Below are positions 28,336 to 37,793 of a stretch of DNA of 64,000 nt, piece by piece. Origin of the DNA: Skermanella sp. TT6 (lineage in GTDB: Bacteria > Pseudomonadota > Alphaproteobacteria > Azospirillales > Azospirillaceae); the NCBI RefSeq assembly GCF_016653635.2, contig NZ_CP067420.1:1-64000 (forward strand), given 5' to 3'. Below the pieces are notes generated by a model that was not told where the DNA came from, searched no databases, and saw only the letters and a list, made by a program, of their open reading frames with translations. The stretch's first letter is position 1; each line of letters opens with the position of its first letter. The translations under genes were made by a program, and so were the position numbers.

Positions 28336-31035
28336 TCAGGTCTTGCCGGCGGGCTCGGCCAGGGAAATGCGGACCTCCACCACCCCCGGCTCGTCGCGGT
28401 TCTCCCGCCGGGTGAAGCCCAGCTCGTGGCACATCGCCAGCATGGTGGTGTTCTCGCGCAGGACTTCGCCGAACACCTCGCCGATGCCGCGGGAGCGGGC
28501 ATACTCGATGATCTGGGTCATCAGGACATAGCCCAGCCCCTTGCCCTTCATGTCGCTGCGGACCATCACGGCGTATTCCGCCTTCTGGTTGTCCGGGTCG
28601 GCGGCGATGCGGACGATGCCGTAGAGCTCGTCCTGGCCGTCTGCCATCTGAGCCACGGCGACCAGGGCCATCTCCCGGTCGTAGTCGATCTGGGTCAGCT
28701 TGGCGGCCATCTGGTGCGACAGGCGCTTCATCGGCGCGAAGAAGCGCAGGCGGATGTCCTCGGGGGTCATGCGCTCGAACATCCGGTGGATGATCGGCTC
28801 GTCCTCGGGCCGGATCGGGCGCAGCAGGAACTCCCGCCCGTCGTTGAGCTTGACCCGCTTCTCCAGCTTCTTGGGGTAGGGCCGGATCGCGAGCCGCCGG
28901 GATCCCGGGACGAGGGCCGGCACTGCCACCTTGATGCGGGCGTCGAGCGCCAGCACGCCGGTGTCGTCGGCCAGCAGCGGGTTGATGTCCAGCTCGACGA
29001 TCTCGGCGATGTCGGTGACCAGCTGGCTGACCTTGATCAGGGTCAGCGCCACCTGGTCGTTCGCGGCGGGCGGACGGTCGCGGTAGCCCTGGAGCAGCTT
29101 CCAGACCCGGGTGCGCGACATCATCTCGCGCGCCAGGTTGGTGTTGAGCGGCGGCAGTCCCAGCGCCTTGTCCTGGACCACCTCGACCGAGGTGCCGCCC
29201 TGGCCGAACAGCAGTACCGGCCCGAACAGCGGGTCGTCGGCGACGCCCACGATCAGCTCGTGGGCGCCGGGCTTGCTCGCCATGGCCTGGACGGTGAAGC
29301 CCTCGATGACGGCGTCGGGCCGCAGCGCCCGGACCCGCTCCAGCATGGCGACGGCCTTGGCGCGGACCTCCTCCGGCGTCTTGATGTGGAGCTGGACGCC
29401 GCCGATGTCGGACTTGTGGATGATGTCCACGGACAGGATCTTGAGCGCCACCGGCTTGCCGATGCGGCGCGCGGCTTCCGCCGCCTCGTCCGGGGTGCCG
29501 GCCTTCAGCGTCTCGACCACCGGGATGCCGTAGGCCTCCAGCACGTGCTTGGCCTCGAACTCGCTGAGCCAGCCCCTGCCGTCCGCGATCGCCGCGTCGA
29601 TCACGGCGCGCGCCGCCTTCTCGTCGACCTGGAACTGCTCGGGCGTGCTGGCCGGCGTCTCCATCAGCAGTTCCTGGTTCTTGCGGTAGCGGACCAGGTG
29701 CATGAAGGCGCGGACCGCCTTGCTCGGCGTCTCGTAGGTCGGGATCCGGCTGGAGGCGAACAGGTGCCGGGCCTCCTGCGCGGAGGAGTCGCCCAGCCAG
29801 CTGGTCAGGACCGGATGCTTGCGGCCCTTCAGGGACTCGATCACGGCGCGCGCCGATTCGGCCCCGTCGGCGACCGCGACCGGGCAGTTGATCACCAGGA
29901 CGGCGTCATGGTTGCGGTCGCCGACCAGGGCCGAGAGCGTGTCGGCATAGCGCTTGCCGGAGGCGTCGCCGATGATGTCGATCGGGTTGCCGCGGCTCCA
30001 GGTCGGCGGCAGGACGGCGTCGAGCTTCGCCATGACCGCCTCGTCGATCCCGGCGAGGCAGCCGCCCTCCTCGATCAGGGTATCGGTCGCCATCACGCCG
30101 ATGCCGCCGCCGTTGGTCACGATCGCCAGCCGGTCGCCGGTGATCTGCACGCCCATGGCCAGCGTCTCGACGGCGTCGAACAGCTCGTCCAGCTCGACCA
30201 CCCGCAGCATGCCGGCGCGCCGGAAGGCCGCGTCGTAGACGTCGTCATGGCCGGCCAGCGCGCCGGTATGGGAGCTGGCGGCCTTCGCCGCCTCGTCGGT
30301 CCGGCCCGAGCGGATCACGATGACCGGCTTCTGGCGCGCCGCGGCTCGGGCCGCCGACATGAACTTGCGGGCGTGGGTGATCGCCTCGACATAGAGGCAG
30401 ATGGCGCGGGTGTTGTGGTCGGCCGCCATGTAGTCGAGCAGGTCGCCGAAATCCACGTCGGCCATGCCGCCCAGCGAGATCAGGTGGCTGAAGCCGACGT
30501 TGCGGCTGGTCGCCCAGTCCGCGATCGAGGTCACGACGGCGCCGGACTGGGCGATCAGCGCGATGTCGCCCCTGATGGGATTCACATGGGCGAAGCTGGC
30601 GTTGATGCCGCGCCCGGGCACCATGACGCCCAGGCAGTTCGGCCCGGCGATCCGCATCAGGTGGGGCCGCGCCGCGTCCAGGACGCGCTGCTGGAGGGCC
30701 TTGCCCTCCGGCCCCAGCTCGCCGAAGCCGGCGGTGATGATGATCGCCGCCTTGGTGCCGCGCTCGCCCAGCCGGCGGACCAGGTCGGGGACCGTGTCGG
30801 GCGGCGTGCAGATCACCGCGAGGTCCGGCGTGATCGGCAGCGACTCGACCGTGGGATAGCACAGAACGCCCTCGATCGACCGCTCGTGCGGGTTGACCGG
30901 CATCACCGGCCCGTCGAAACCGGCGTTGAACAGGTTCCGGGCCACCACGGCGCCGATGGATTTCGGCTGGCGGCTGGCACCGACCAGGGCGATCGACGTG
31001 GGCTTCAGCAGGGAGTCGAGATTGCGAACGGTCAT
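28336..31035 (-). CDS. Acyl-CoA ligase (ADP-forming type) fused to GNAT acetyltransferase
   Basis: An 899-residue protein with the Pat/AcuA-like architecture: an N-terminal CoA-binding Rossmann domain (SIALVGASRQPKSIGAVVARNL), succinyl-CoA-ligase-like domains with the active-site region SSHTGALAGHDDVYDAAF near 255, an ATP-grasp domain (about 480-700), and a C-terminal GNAT domain (about 720-890) with RPEDEPIIHRMFERMTPEDI and the acetyl-CoA loop VRSDMKGKGLGYVLMTQII. Related proteins acetylate lysines of acetyl-CoA synthetase and other enzymes, and the ligase part often senses ligands or acts catalytically. Here the ligase His is present, so ADP-forming acyl-CoA synthesis is possible. ATG 31035 is chosen by the conserved N-terminus. 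Confidence 0.93.
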   Translation of the reverse strand: MTVRNLDSLLKPTSIALVGASRQPKSIGAVVARNLFNAGFDGPVMPVNPHERSIEGVLCYPTVESLPITPDLAVICTPPDTVPDLVRRLGERGTKAAIIITAGFGELGPEGKALQQRVLDAARPHLMRIAGPNCLGVMVPGRGINASFAHVNPIRGDIALIAQSGAVVTSIADWATSRNVGFSHLISLGGMADVDFGDLLDYMAADHNTRAICLYVEAITHARKFMSAARAAARQKPVIVIRSGRTDEAAKAASSHTGALAGHDDVYDAAFRRAGMLRVVELDELFDAVETLAMGVQITGDRLAIVTNGGGIGVMATDTLIEEGGCLAGIDEAVMAKLDAVLPPTWSRGNPIDIIGDASGKRYADTLSALVGDRNHDAVLVINCPVAVADGAESARAVIESLKGRKHPVLTSWLGDSSAQEARHLFASSRIPTYETPSKAVRAFMHLVRYRKNQELLMETPASTPEQFQVDEKAARAVIDAAIADGRGWLSEFEAKHVLEAYGIPVVETLKAGTPDEAAEAARRIGKPVALKILSVDIIHKSDIGGVQLHIKTPEEVRAKAVAMLERVRALRPDAVIEGFTVQAMASKPGAHELIVGVADDPLFGPVLLFGQGGTSVEVVQDKALGLPPLNTNLAREMMSRTRVWKLLQGYRDRPPAANDQVALTLIKVSQLVTDIAEIVELDINPLLADDTGVLALDARIKVAVPALVPGSRRLAIRPYPKKLEKRVKLNDGREFLLRPIRPEDEPIIHRMFERMTPEDIRLRFFAPMKRLSHQMAAKLTQIDYDREMALVAVAQMADGQDELYGIVRIAADPDNQKAEYAVMVRSDMKGKGLGYVLMTQIIEYARSRGIGEVFGEVLRENTTMLAMCHELGFTRRENRDEPGVVEVRISLAEPAGKT

Positions 31036-31175
31036 GGCCGGTCCCGGATCGTGATCAAGCCATCCGGCCCCGGTGCCGACAACCGGCCGGCGGGACGGAG
31101 GTCTCTTTGATGGGCGGCACCATACCCGTGCGGGATCATCCCGACAATTCAAGCTTCCCGGATGCGGGTGCGGTA

Positions 31176-31700
31176 TTACGCCCCAAGCAGCTCCCGGTAG
31201 AGGCCGGCGGTGGCCTCGTCGAAGCAGACGAACCGGACTTCGGCGATGCCGGGCAGGCCGGACAGCGTGTCCAGCACGGTATCGACCGCGATGCGCGCCG
31301 CGCGGTCGGGGGGAAACCCGTAGATGCCGGTGCTGATGGCCGGAAAGGCGATGGTCGCGAGGCCGTGGCGGTCCGCCAGCAGCAGGGCCGAACGGTAGCA
31401 GCCGGCCAGCGCCTCGTCCTCCCCGGCGGAGCCGCCGCGCCAGACCGGCCCGACGCAGTGGATCAGCCTGGATGCGGGAAGACCGTAGGCGCCGCTGATC
31501 CGGCACTCGCCGGTGGGGCAGCCGCCGATGCCGTCCAGCTCGCGCTGGAGGTCGGGGCCGGCCGCACGGTGGATCGCGCCGTCGACGCCGCCGCCGCGCT
31601 TGAGCGCGCCGTTGGCGGCATTGACGATCGCGTCCACCCGGCAGAGGGTGATGTCGCCCCGCAGGACGCTCACCCGGCCGGTCGCCCGGGATCCGGTCAC
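31176..31700 (-). CDS. Macrodomain protein, ADP-ribose / O-acetyl-ADP-ribose hydrolase type
   Basis: A 174-residue single macrodomain. The diagnostic IVNAANGALKRGGGVDGAIHRAAG near 28-51 and the loop AFPAISTGIYGFPPDRAA near 118 match the YmdB/MacroD group, which binds ADP-ribose and hydrolyses O-acetyl-ADP-ribose or removes ADP-ribose from proteins. The GTG start overlaps the ppa stop by 4 bases (GTGA), so it is translationally coupled to pyrophosphatase. Alternative starts would lose the first strand (RVSVLRGDITL). Confidence 0.92.
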   Translation of the reverse strand: MTGSRATGRVSVLRGDITLCRVDAIVNAANGALKRGGGVDGAIHRAAGPDLQRELDGIGGCPTGECRISGAYGLPASRLIHCVGPVWRGGSAGEDEALAGCYRSALLLADRHGLATIAFPAISTGIYGFPPDRAARIAVDTVLDTLSGLPGIAEVRFVCFDEATAGLYRELLGA

Positions 31701-32230
31701 CCTTCGGCGTTGTACTTGTCGATCGAGTGCTGGATGATCTTGGCGGCCTCCTCGGCGTCGCCCCAGCGCTTGATCTTGACCCACTTGCCCTTCTCCAGGT
31801 CCTTGTAGTGCTGGAAGAAGTGGGCGATCTGGTCGAGCAGGATCTCGGGCAGGTCCTTGTAGGACTTCACGTCGCTGTAGAACGGGTGCAGCTTGTTGAC
31901 CGGAACCGCGAGGACCTTCTCGTCCTGGCCGGCCTCGTCCTCCATGATCAGCACGCCGATCGGCCGCGACCGCAGGACGGCGCCCGGCTGGATCGGCCGG
32001 CGGCCGACCACCAGCATGTCGCACGGATCGCCGTCGTCGGACAGGGTGTGCGGAATGAAACCGTAGTTGCACGGATAATACATCGCGGTGTGCAGGAAAC
32101 GGTCCACGAACAGCGCGCCGCTTTCCTTGTCGACCTCATACTTGATCGGCTCGCCGCCCATCGGGATTTCGATGATGACGTTGACGTCCCACGGTGCGTC
32201 GTTGCCCACTGGGATCTTCGAGATATCCAT
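31697..32230 (-). CDS. ppa: Inorganic pyrophosphatase
   Basis: Family I pyrophosphatase, 177 residues, which hydrolyses PPi to drive biosynthesis. The signature DDGDPCDMLVVGRRPI holds the metal-binding aspartates, and KYEVDKESGALFVDR and YPCNYGFIPHTLSDDG give the conserved Lys, Arg and Tyr residues. The C-terminus LPEILLDQIAHFFQHYKDLEKGKWVKI is typical. ATG 32230 is preceded by a purine-rich GAGGGAAAA site. It is the first gene of a pair with the macrodomain gene. Confidence 0.98.
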   Translation of the reverse strand: MDISKIPVGNDAPWDVNVIIEIPMGGEPIKYEVDKESGALFVDRFLHTAMYYPCNYGFIPHTLSDDGDPCDMLVVGRRPIQPGAVLRSRPIGVLIMEDEAGQDEKVLAVPVNKLHPFYSDVKSYKDLPEILLDQIAHFFQHYKDLEKGKWVKIKRWGDAEEAAKIIQHSIDKYNAEG

Positions 32231-32502
32231 GAACTTTTCCCTCGGTTCCGATCGGTTGCGCCGGTTCGGCGCGGCCCCGACCGCGCCGGCTCTTCCGCCA
32301 GGCTTCTGGCACCGGGCCTCTGGCGCGTGCCGGAGTTTAGCGTAGAGACCATAAACCGGCCATACTTGCAAATAGGCGCATCGTCACGGCTCCTATTGGT
32401 CGCACCCCTTGAGTGCTGCTTCGTTGGTGGCCTCCCTTCGGGGGAGCCCGCCCGTTCGATCCGGCTTGCGCGCAGGCGGCCGGATGCCGACACTCGCCAT
32501 CC

Positions 32503-34326
32503 ATGTACGGAATTCCGATCCGCCGCCTGCTGGCGGCCCTGCTCGTCCCGGCCCTCCTTGCCGCCGGCCCCGCCGCCGCGGACGAGCCGCGCCCGGCCCA
32601 TGCCGTCGCCATGCACGGCGAGCCGCGCTACCCCGCCGGTTTCGATCACTTCGACTACGCCGATCCCGCAGCGCCCCGGGGAGGCGTCTTCCGCAACGCC
32701 GCCGGGGGCACCTTCGACACGCTCAACCCCTTCATCGTGCGCGGGCGCGCGGCGCTGGGGCTGGGCTACGTGACGGAAAGCCTGATGCAGCGCAGCTGGG
32801 ACGAGCCGTTCTCGCTCTACGGGCTGATCGCCGAGTCGATCACGGTGCCGGACGACCGTTCGTGGGTCGAGTTCACCCTGAACCCGTCGGCGCGCTGGCA
32901 CGACGGCGTGCCGATCACGCCGGCCGACGTGCTGTTCTCGTGGCGCACGCTGCGCGACCACGGCCGTCCGAATCACCGCAGCTACTACGGGCGGGTGTCC
33001 CACGCCGCCCGGACCGGCGAGCGGAGCGTGCGGTTCACCTTCGCCCGGAATCCCGGGGATGCCGGCGGCATGGACCGGGAGATGGCGCTGATCATGGGCC
33101 TGATGCCGATCCTGCCGGAGCATTACTGGAAGGGCCGCGAGTTCGACCGGACCACGCTGGAGCCGCCGCTGGGCAGCGGACCGTACCGGGTCGCCCGGTT
33201 CGAGCCGGGCCGCACGATCGCTTACGAGCGGATGCCGGATTACTGGGGCCGCGACCTCGGCGTCAACCGGGGGCAGTACAATTTCGACGAGATCCGTTAC
33301 GACTATTACCGCGACGACGGCGTGGCGCTGGAGGCTTTCAAGGCCGGAGCCTACGATTTCCGGCGCGAGACCGATCCGGCCAAATGGGCCACCGGCTATG
33401 ACTTCCCGGCCGCGCGCGACGGCCGGGTCACGCTGGAGCGGCTGCCCCACGGCAGGCCGGAGCCGATGCGCGGCCTGATCTTCAATACCCGACGCCCCTG
33501 GTTCGCGGACCCGAAGGTGCGGGAGGCACTGGGCTTCGCGCTGGACTTCGAGTGGATCAACCGGACGCTGTTCCACGGCGCCTACCGGCGCACGGCCAGC
33601 TACTATCCGAATTCCGAACTGGCGGCGGCCGGTCCGCCCGGCCCGGCGGAGCTGGCGGTGATGGAACCGTTGCGCGGCCATCTGCCCGCCGAGGCGTTCG
33701 GGCCGGCCCATGTCCCGCCCGCGACCGACGGAAGCGGGCCGACGGGATTGCGCGCCAACCTGCGCCGGGGCCAGGAACTGCTGGCGGAGGCCGGCTGGAC
33801 CGTCCGGGATGGCCGCCTGGTCGACACAGGAGGCGTCGCGATGGAGTTCGAGATCCTGCTGGTGTCGCCCGGGGACGAGAAGGTGGCGCTGGAATTCGCC
33901 AGGGCGCTGCGACGCATCGGGGTCTCGGCGCGTGTCCGCACGGTCGACAGCGCCCAGTACCAGGCCCGGCTGGAGTCCTTCGATTTCGACATGACGCTGA
34001 ACCGCTGGACCTCCACCCTGTCGCCGGGCAACGAGCAGCTCTATTATTGGGGCAGCGACGCCGCCGGCCAGGAGGGCAGCCGGAACTATGCCGGCATCCG
34101 CAGCCCGGCGATCGACGCGCTGGCGCGCGGGTTGGGCATGGCCCGGGACCGGGCGGACCTGGTCGCCCGGGTCCGCGCGCTGGACCGGGCGCTGACTTGG
34201 GGACATTATGCCGTTCCGCTCTACCACCTGCCGGACGACCGGGTCGCCTACTGGTTCCGGCTCCGCAGGCCGGCGATCACTCCGGTCTACGGCATGGTGA
34301 TCGATGCCTGGTGGATGGGGGAGTAG
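32503..34326 (+). CDS. Extracellular peptide-binding protein of an ABC transporter (YejA/OppA class)
   Basis: A 607-residue SBP_bac_5-class protein. The signal peptide covers about 1-26 (LLAALLVPALLAAGPAAADE). The mature start HAVAMHGEPRYPAGFDHFDYADP and the region GTFDTLNPFIVRG are typical of YejA-like oligopeptide binders, and the C-terminal RNYAGIRSPAIDALARGL matches the class. No permease or ATPase genes (yejBEF) follow, since the next gene is a sensor kinase, so it must share a transporter encoded elsewhere or act as a sensor partner. The ATG at 32503 gives a good signal peptide. Confidence 0.92.
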   Translation: MYGIPIRRLLAALLVPALLAAGPAAADEPRPAHAVAMHGEPRYPAGFDHFDYADPAAPRGGVFRNAAGGTFDTLNPFIVRGRAALGLGYVTESLMQRSWDEPFSLYGLIAESITVPDDRSWVEFTLNPSARWHDGVPITPADVLFSWRTLRDHGRPNHRSYYGRVSHAARTGERSVRFTFARNPGDAGGMDREMALIMGLMPILPEHYWKGREFDRTTLEPPLGSGPYRVARFEPGRTIAYERMPDYWGRDLGVNRGQYNFDEIRYDYYRDDGVALEAFKAGAYDFRRETDPAKWATGYDFPAARDGRVTLERLPHGRPEPMRGLIFNTRRPWFADPKVREALGFALDFEWINRTLFHGAYRRTASYYPNSELAAAGPPGPAELAVMEPLRGHLPAEAFGPAHVPPATDGSGPTGLRANLRRGQELLAEAGWTVRDGRLVDTGGVAMEFEILLVSPGDEKVALEFARALRRIGVSARVRTVDSAQYQARLESFDFDMTLNRWTSTLSPGNEQLYYWGSDAAGQEGSRNYAGIRSPAIDALARGLGMARDRADLVARVRALDRALTWGHYAVPLYHLPDDRVAYWFRLRRPAITPVYGMVIDAWWMGE

Positions 34327-34416
34327 GGCCATCCCGGGCGTGTCGCGGCCCCGGGTTCCGGGGTCTGACGAACTACCGACTGTCGTCGTTGGGTCAAACC
34401 GGATAAGAGTTGCCTT

Positions 34417-36495
34417 TTGGCCCCGCAGACGTCGTCCGCAGCCGCTCCCGCCCCGGCGGACCCGGGCCGATTCGAGTTCAAGCCCGCCATGAAGCAGCGT
34501 CTCCAAGTCGTCGTCCTCGCCACGGCCGTCCTGCTGCCGCTCCTGGCATTTTCCAGCGCCATGGTCGTGCTGTTCGACCGTCAGCAGAAGGAGACGGTGG
34601 AGAACATGCTCAACCATGCCGCCGCGGCACTCGAGGATGCGCTGGAACGGGAACTCGTGTCCAACATCGCGGGGCTGGAGTCGCTGGCGACATCGATCCA
34701 TCTCGACGACAACGACATCGTCAATTTCGCGGTGGTGGCGCGACGGTTGCTGGAAAGCCGGGCGAACTGGCTGTCCCTGCGGCTGCTGCGCGCCGGCGAC
34801 GGGACTCCGCTGCTCACCCTGCCCGCCGACGGCGGGAACGCGGATGCGACCACCACTCCCCCGCCGGCCGGCATGGTTCTCGATGCCCTGACGGCAAGAT
34901 TGCCGATGGTGAGCGAGGTCAGGCATGACTCGCGGGGCGAGCCCTTCGTGTCGATCGTGGTCCCGGTGCTGCGGGACGGCACGGCCGTCTATGCCCTATC
35001 GGCCGCGTTGCGCAGCCGGGCGCTCAGCGCGGCGCTGGGCGGTCCGAAGATGCCGGCGGGCTGGTTCGGTGCCGCCCTCGACGCCGACCGGGTGATCCTC
35101 GCCCGGACCCGCAGGCAGGAGGAGTTCGTCGGGAAGCCGGTGACCGAGTCGCTGCGCCAGAGAATCGACCGGGGCGACAAAAGCTTCTTCTTCGCCCGCA
35201 ACAAGGAGGGCGAGGAGGTCTATACCGCTTTCGCCACGTCGCCGCTGACCGGCTGGACCGTGGTGGTGGGTGCCCCCGGAGAGACGGTGGCCGGTCCCAT
35301 GCGCCGGTCCCTGATGGCCGTGACCGGTGGCGGCCTGCTTGCGCTGGCCGCCACCGTCTGGTTGGGCGCCCTGCTGGTCGGCAATGCCAGCCGCCGGCAT
35401 GCCATGGAGCGCAGGCTGCTGGCGCTGGAAGGCGAGCGGATGGCCGAACGGCGGCTCGCCGACGTGGCGGCCAACCTGCCCGGCGTGATTTTCCGGCGTG
35501 TCCGCGATCCCGACGGCAAGGTACGCTATCCCTACCTGAGCGCCGGGCTGAACAACCTCGCCGGCGGGATGCCGGAAGCGCCGCCGGGGGCCGACGAGCT
35601 GGAGATGCTGATCCATCCCGAGGACCGCGACGGCTGGCGGGAGATCTTCCGGCCGGCCGATGGTGGCCGCCAAGCCCCGGCTCCCGAGAAGACGCCGCTG
35701 GAACCCCGGCACCTGGAGGCCAGGATCGGACCCGGCGCCGGCCCGGTCCGGTGGGTCCGCGTCATGGCGCGCCCCGTGCTGACCGGCGACAACGAGACGG
35801 CCTGGGACGGCGTCGCCCTGGACGTTACCGACCTGAAGGAAGCCCAGCATCGGCTGGCCACCTCGCTGGCCGAGAGCCAGGAGCTGCTGCAGGAGGTGCA
35901 TCATCGGGTCAAGAACAACCTCCAGGTGGTTTGGAGCTTGATCCAGCTCGAGGCGATGCAGATCGAGGATCAGGAGGCCCGCGACCGGATGGAGATCATC
36001 GGGCAGCGGATCGGCGTCATGGGCAGGATCCATGAGCAGGTCTATGCCTCGAAGGAGTTCTCGCGGATCGACTTCGGACGCCAGCTGAGCGCGCTGTGCG
36101 ACGCGCTGGCCCGCACCTTCGGCAATCCTCCCGGGGTCAACCTGGAAGTCGCCGGGGACGCCTTGTTCTGCCATCTCGACACCGCCATTCCCCTGGGGCT
36201 GATCGCCAACGAGCTGGTGGCGAACGCGTTCAAGCATGCTTTCCCGGAGGGGGCCGGGACGATCCGGGTCAGCCTGCGCGCCCGGGGCGACGAGGCCGTG
36301 CTCGAGGTTTCGGACGACGGCGTCGGCATGTCCGGCGCCAATACCGATCGCGGCCTCGGTCTTCGGCTCATCAAGGGGCTGCTCAGGCAGATCGGGGCGA
36401 CCATGCAAACCGGACCCGGGACCGCCGATGCCGGTGGCGGAAAAGGGGGGACCCGTGTCACAATCTCGATCCCGGGACCCTGGTATGCCCGATGA
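34417..36495 (+). CDS. Sensor histidine kinase, HisKA_2/HWE-like, with extracellular sensor and PAS domain
   Basis: A 692-residue inner-membrane kinase. TM1 is near 32-52 (VVVLATAVLLPLLAFSSAMV), then a periplasmic Cache-like region (about 55-295), TM2 near 300-325 (GGGLLALAATVWLGALLVG), a PAS domain (about 345-475) and the kinase core. The phospho-acceptor sequence LLQEVHHRVKNNLQVVWSLI has His496 in the HRVKNN motif of the HisKA_2 class. ATP binding follows with LIANELVANAFKHAFPEG and DDGVGM. The TTG start at 34417 is by frame, and Met25 is a possible start. No response regulator is adjacent. Fur follows 87 bases later. Confidence 0.9.
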   Translation: MAPQTSSAAAPAPADPGRFEFKPAMKQRLQVVVLATAVLLPLLAFSSAMVVLFDRQQKETVENMLNHAAAALEDALERELVSNIAGLESLATSIHLDDNDIVNFAVVARRLLESRANWLSLRLLRAGDGTPLLTLPADGGNADATTTPPPAGMVLDALTARLPMVSEVRHDSRGEPFVSIVVPVLRDGTAVYALSAALRSRALSAALGGPKMPAGWFGAALDADRVILARTRRQEEFVGKPVTESLRQRIDRGDKSFFFARNKEGEEVYTAFATSPLTGWTVVVGAPGETVAGPMRRSLMAVTGGGLLALAATVWLGALLVGNASRRHAMERRLLALEGERMAERRLADVAANLPGVIFRRVRDPDGKVRYPYLSAGLNNLAGGMPEAPPGADELEMLIHPEDRDGWREIFRPADGGRQAPAPEKTPLEPRHLEARIGPGAGPVRWVRVMARPVLTGDNETAWDGVALDVTDLKEAQHRLATSLAESQELLQEVHHRVKNNLQVVWSLIQLEAMQIEDQEARDRMEIIGQRIGVMGRIHEQVYASKEFSRIDFGRQLSALCDALARTFGNPPGVNLEVAGDALFCHLDTAIPLGLIANELVANAFKHAFPEGAGTIRVSLRARGDEAVLEVSDDGVGMSGANTDRGLGLRLIKGLLRQIGATMQTGPGTADAGGGKGGTRVTISIPGPWYAR

Positions 36496-36582
36496 CGGAA
36501 AAAATTTTGTCGAACGGACAGGCGAACCCACTTTAGAAACAGTTTAGTCTAGAGCGCTAGTCCGCAGAAAATCGAGGAACCC

Positions 36583-37017
36583 ATGCCCACGCGCCTGGAA
36601 GAACTGTGCGTCCAGAAAGGTCTGAAGATGACGGAGCAGCGCCGGGTGATCTCCCGGGTGCTTTCCGAATCGACCGACCATCCCGATGTCGAGCAGGTGT
36701 ACCGCCGTGCCGTCGAGATCGATCCCAAGATCAGCATCGCCACCGTCTATCGGACCGTGCGCCTGTTCGAAGAGGCGAACGTCATCGAGCGGCTGGATTT
36801 CGGCGACGGCCGGTCACGGTTCGAGGAGAACCGGGAGGAACATCACCACCACCTGATCGATCTCCAGTCCGGCGAGGTGATCGAGTTCGTCAACGAGGAG
36901 ATCGAGCGGCTGAAGGAGCGGATCGCCCGCGATCTCGGGTACGAGCTGATCGGCCACCGGCTGGAGCTCTACGGTGTCCCGGCGAACCGGACCTCCAAGC
37001 CCGGCGGCGACAAGTAA
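36583..37017 (+). CDS. fur: Fur family transcriptional regulator
   Basis: A 144-residue metal-dependent repressor. The winged helix (residues 1-82) contains LEELCVQKGLKMTEQRRVISRVL and ISIATVYRTVRLFEEANVI. The dimer domain has the metal-binding EEHHHHLIDLQSGEVIEF near 85. It lacks the CxxC structural-zinc motifs of many Furs, as in the alphaproteobacterial Fur/Mur group that may respond to iron or manganese. It lacks the haem-regulatory features of Irr. The symbol fur reflects family membership; mur would be an equally fair name. Confidence 0.9.
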   Translation: MPTRLEELCVQKGLKMTEQRRVISRVLSESTDHPDVEQVYRRAVEIDPKISIATVYRTVRLFEEANVIERLDFGDGRSRFEENREEHHHHLIDLQSGEVIEFVNEEIERLKERIARDLGYELIGHRLELYGVPANRTSKPGGDK

Positions 37018-37059
37018 CACCGACTCCAGCGATTTTCAGGCAGTGATTCCCAGGCGCAC

Positions 37060-37275
37060 ATGACAAGTATTCCGCCCGCAGGATCCGGCGGAGAGGCGGC
37101 GGCCTGCATGCCGGCGGTCGTCCGGGCCTATCGGGAGCTTCGTGGAAAAGGGCAGCCCGACCGCTTCGCGTTCGAAGCCGCCCTGACCATCTATCTCTGG
37201 CATTGTCCGCTGGTTCCGACTCTGGAAGCGAGCCAGATCGTCGCCGGCTGGGTCCGGGAAAGCGTCACGCACTAG
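37060..37275 (+). CDS. Conserved small hypothetical protein
   Basis: A 71-residue soluble protein with no recognised family. It is mainly helical (VVRAYRELRGKGQPDRFAFEAALTIYLWHCPLVP), with Cys16 and Cys49. It starts 42 bases after the fur stop in the same direction and may be cotranscribed. Codon use is like the neighbours. Confidence 0.6.
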   Translation: MTSIPPAGSGGEAAACMPAVVRAYRELRGKGQPDRFAFEAALTIYLWHCPLVPTLEASQIVAGWVRESVTH

Positions 37276-37333
37276 GGGCGCCGGGCTTCAGGCGCACCCC
37301 GTCCCGGACATGGCGGGAGCCGCGCCGCGCCGG

Positions 37334-37570
37334 TCAGTCCTCTTCCTCGGCATCCTGCTCGATCTGGCTGGCCAGGTCGCGCAGCATGTCAACCACATCG
37401 GCGTGGCTGGTCTCCTCCACGGCCTGGTTGACCGCGGCCTCGATCATGGCGACGGCGACATAGGAGGACAGCGGCCCGCCTTCCTTCATCGCCGCCTCCA
37501 GGTGCTTCTCGGCGATGTCGAGCGCCTTGTCGAACATGGCTTCGGCAGGGCTGTTGTTCTGGTCGGTCAT
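37334..37570 (-). CDS. Small acidic helical protein
   Basis: A 78-residue, all-helical, highly acidic protein ending in QIEQDAEEED. The core (ALDIAEKHLEAAMKEGGPLS then SYVAVAMIEAAVNQAVEETSHADVVDMLRDL) looks like a helical bundle. No catalytic motif and no family are recognised. A GGGG-rich stretch (GGGGACCC) lies just before the ATG. It is convergent with the small gene at 37060. Confidence 0.7.
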   Translation of the reverse strand: MTDQNNSPAEAMFDKALDIAEKHLEAAMKEGGPLSSYVAVAMIEAAVNQAVEETSHADVVDMLRDLASQIEQDAEEED

Positions 37571-37793
37571 TTCGGGTCCCCTTGGGGCATGATGGTCGCG
37601 TCTGGTGATGGGTCGATGTGCGAGCTATAGCATTCCGGATCGAAAGGCGCGTGGCAAATATGCCCCGCGCCGCAGCACCGGCCTTCCCCTTGCGATAACG
37701 AACGAGAACCCGCTTTGCTGCATCCGGGAGCATGGCCGGAGCGGAAGCGGTCTCGGCATGTGAGGATCCGGGCCTGGACTTTGACAGACAGGG

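Noticed and set aside
26926-31110. A 1394-codon plus-strand frame
   Set aside because: It is antisense to DUF445 and the ligase/GNAT gene and is composed of Gln/Arg/Pro-rich residues from high-GC reverse-frame reading.
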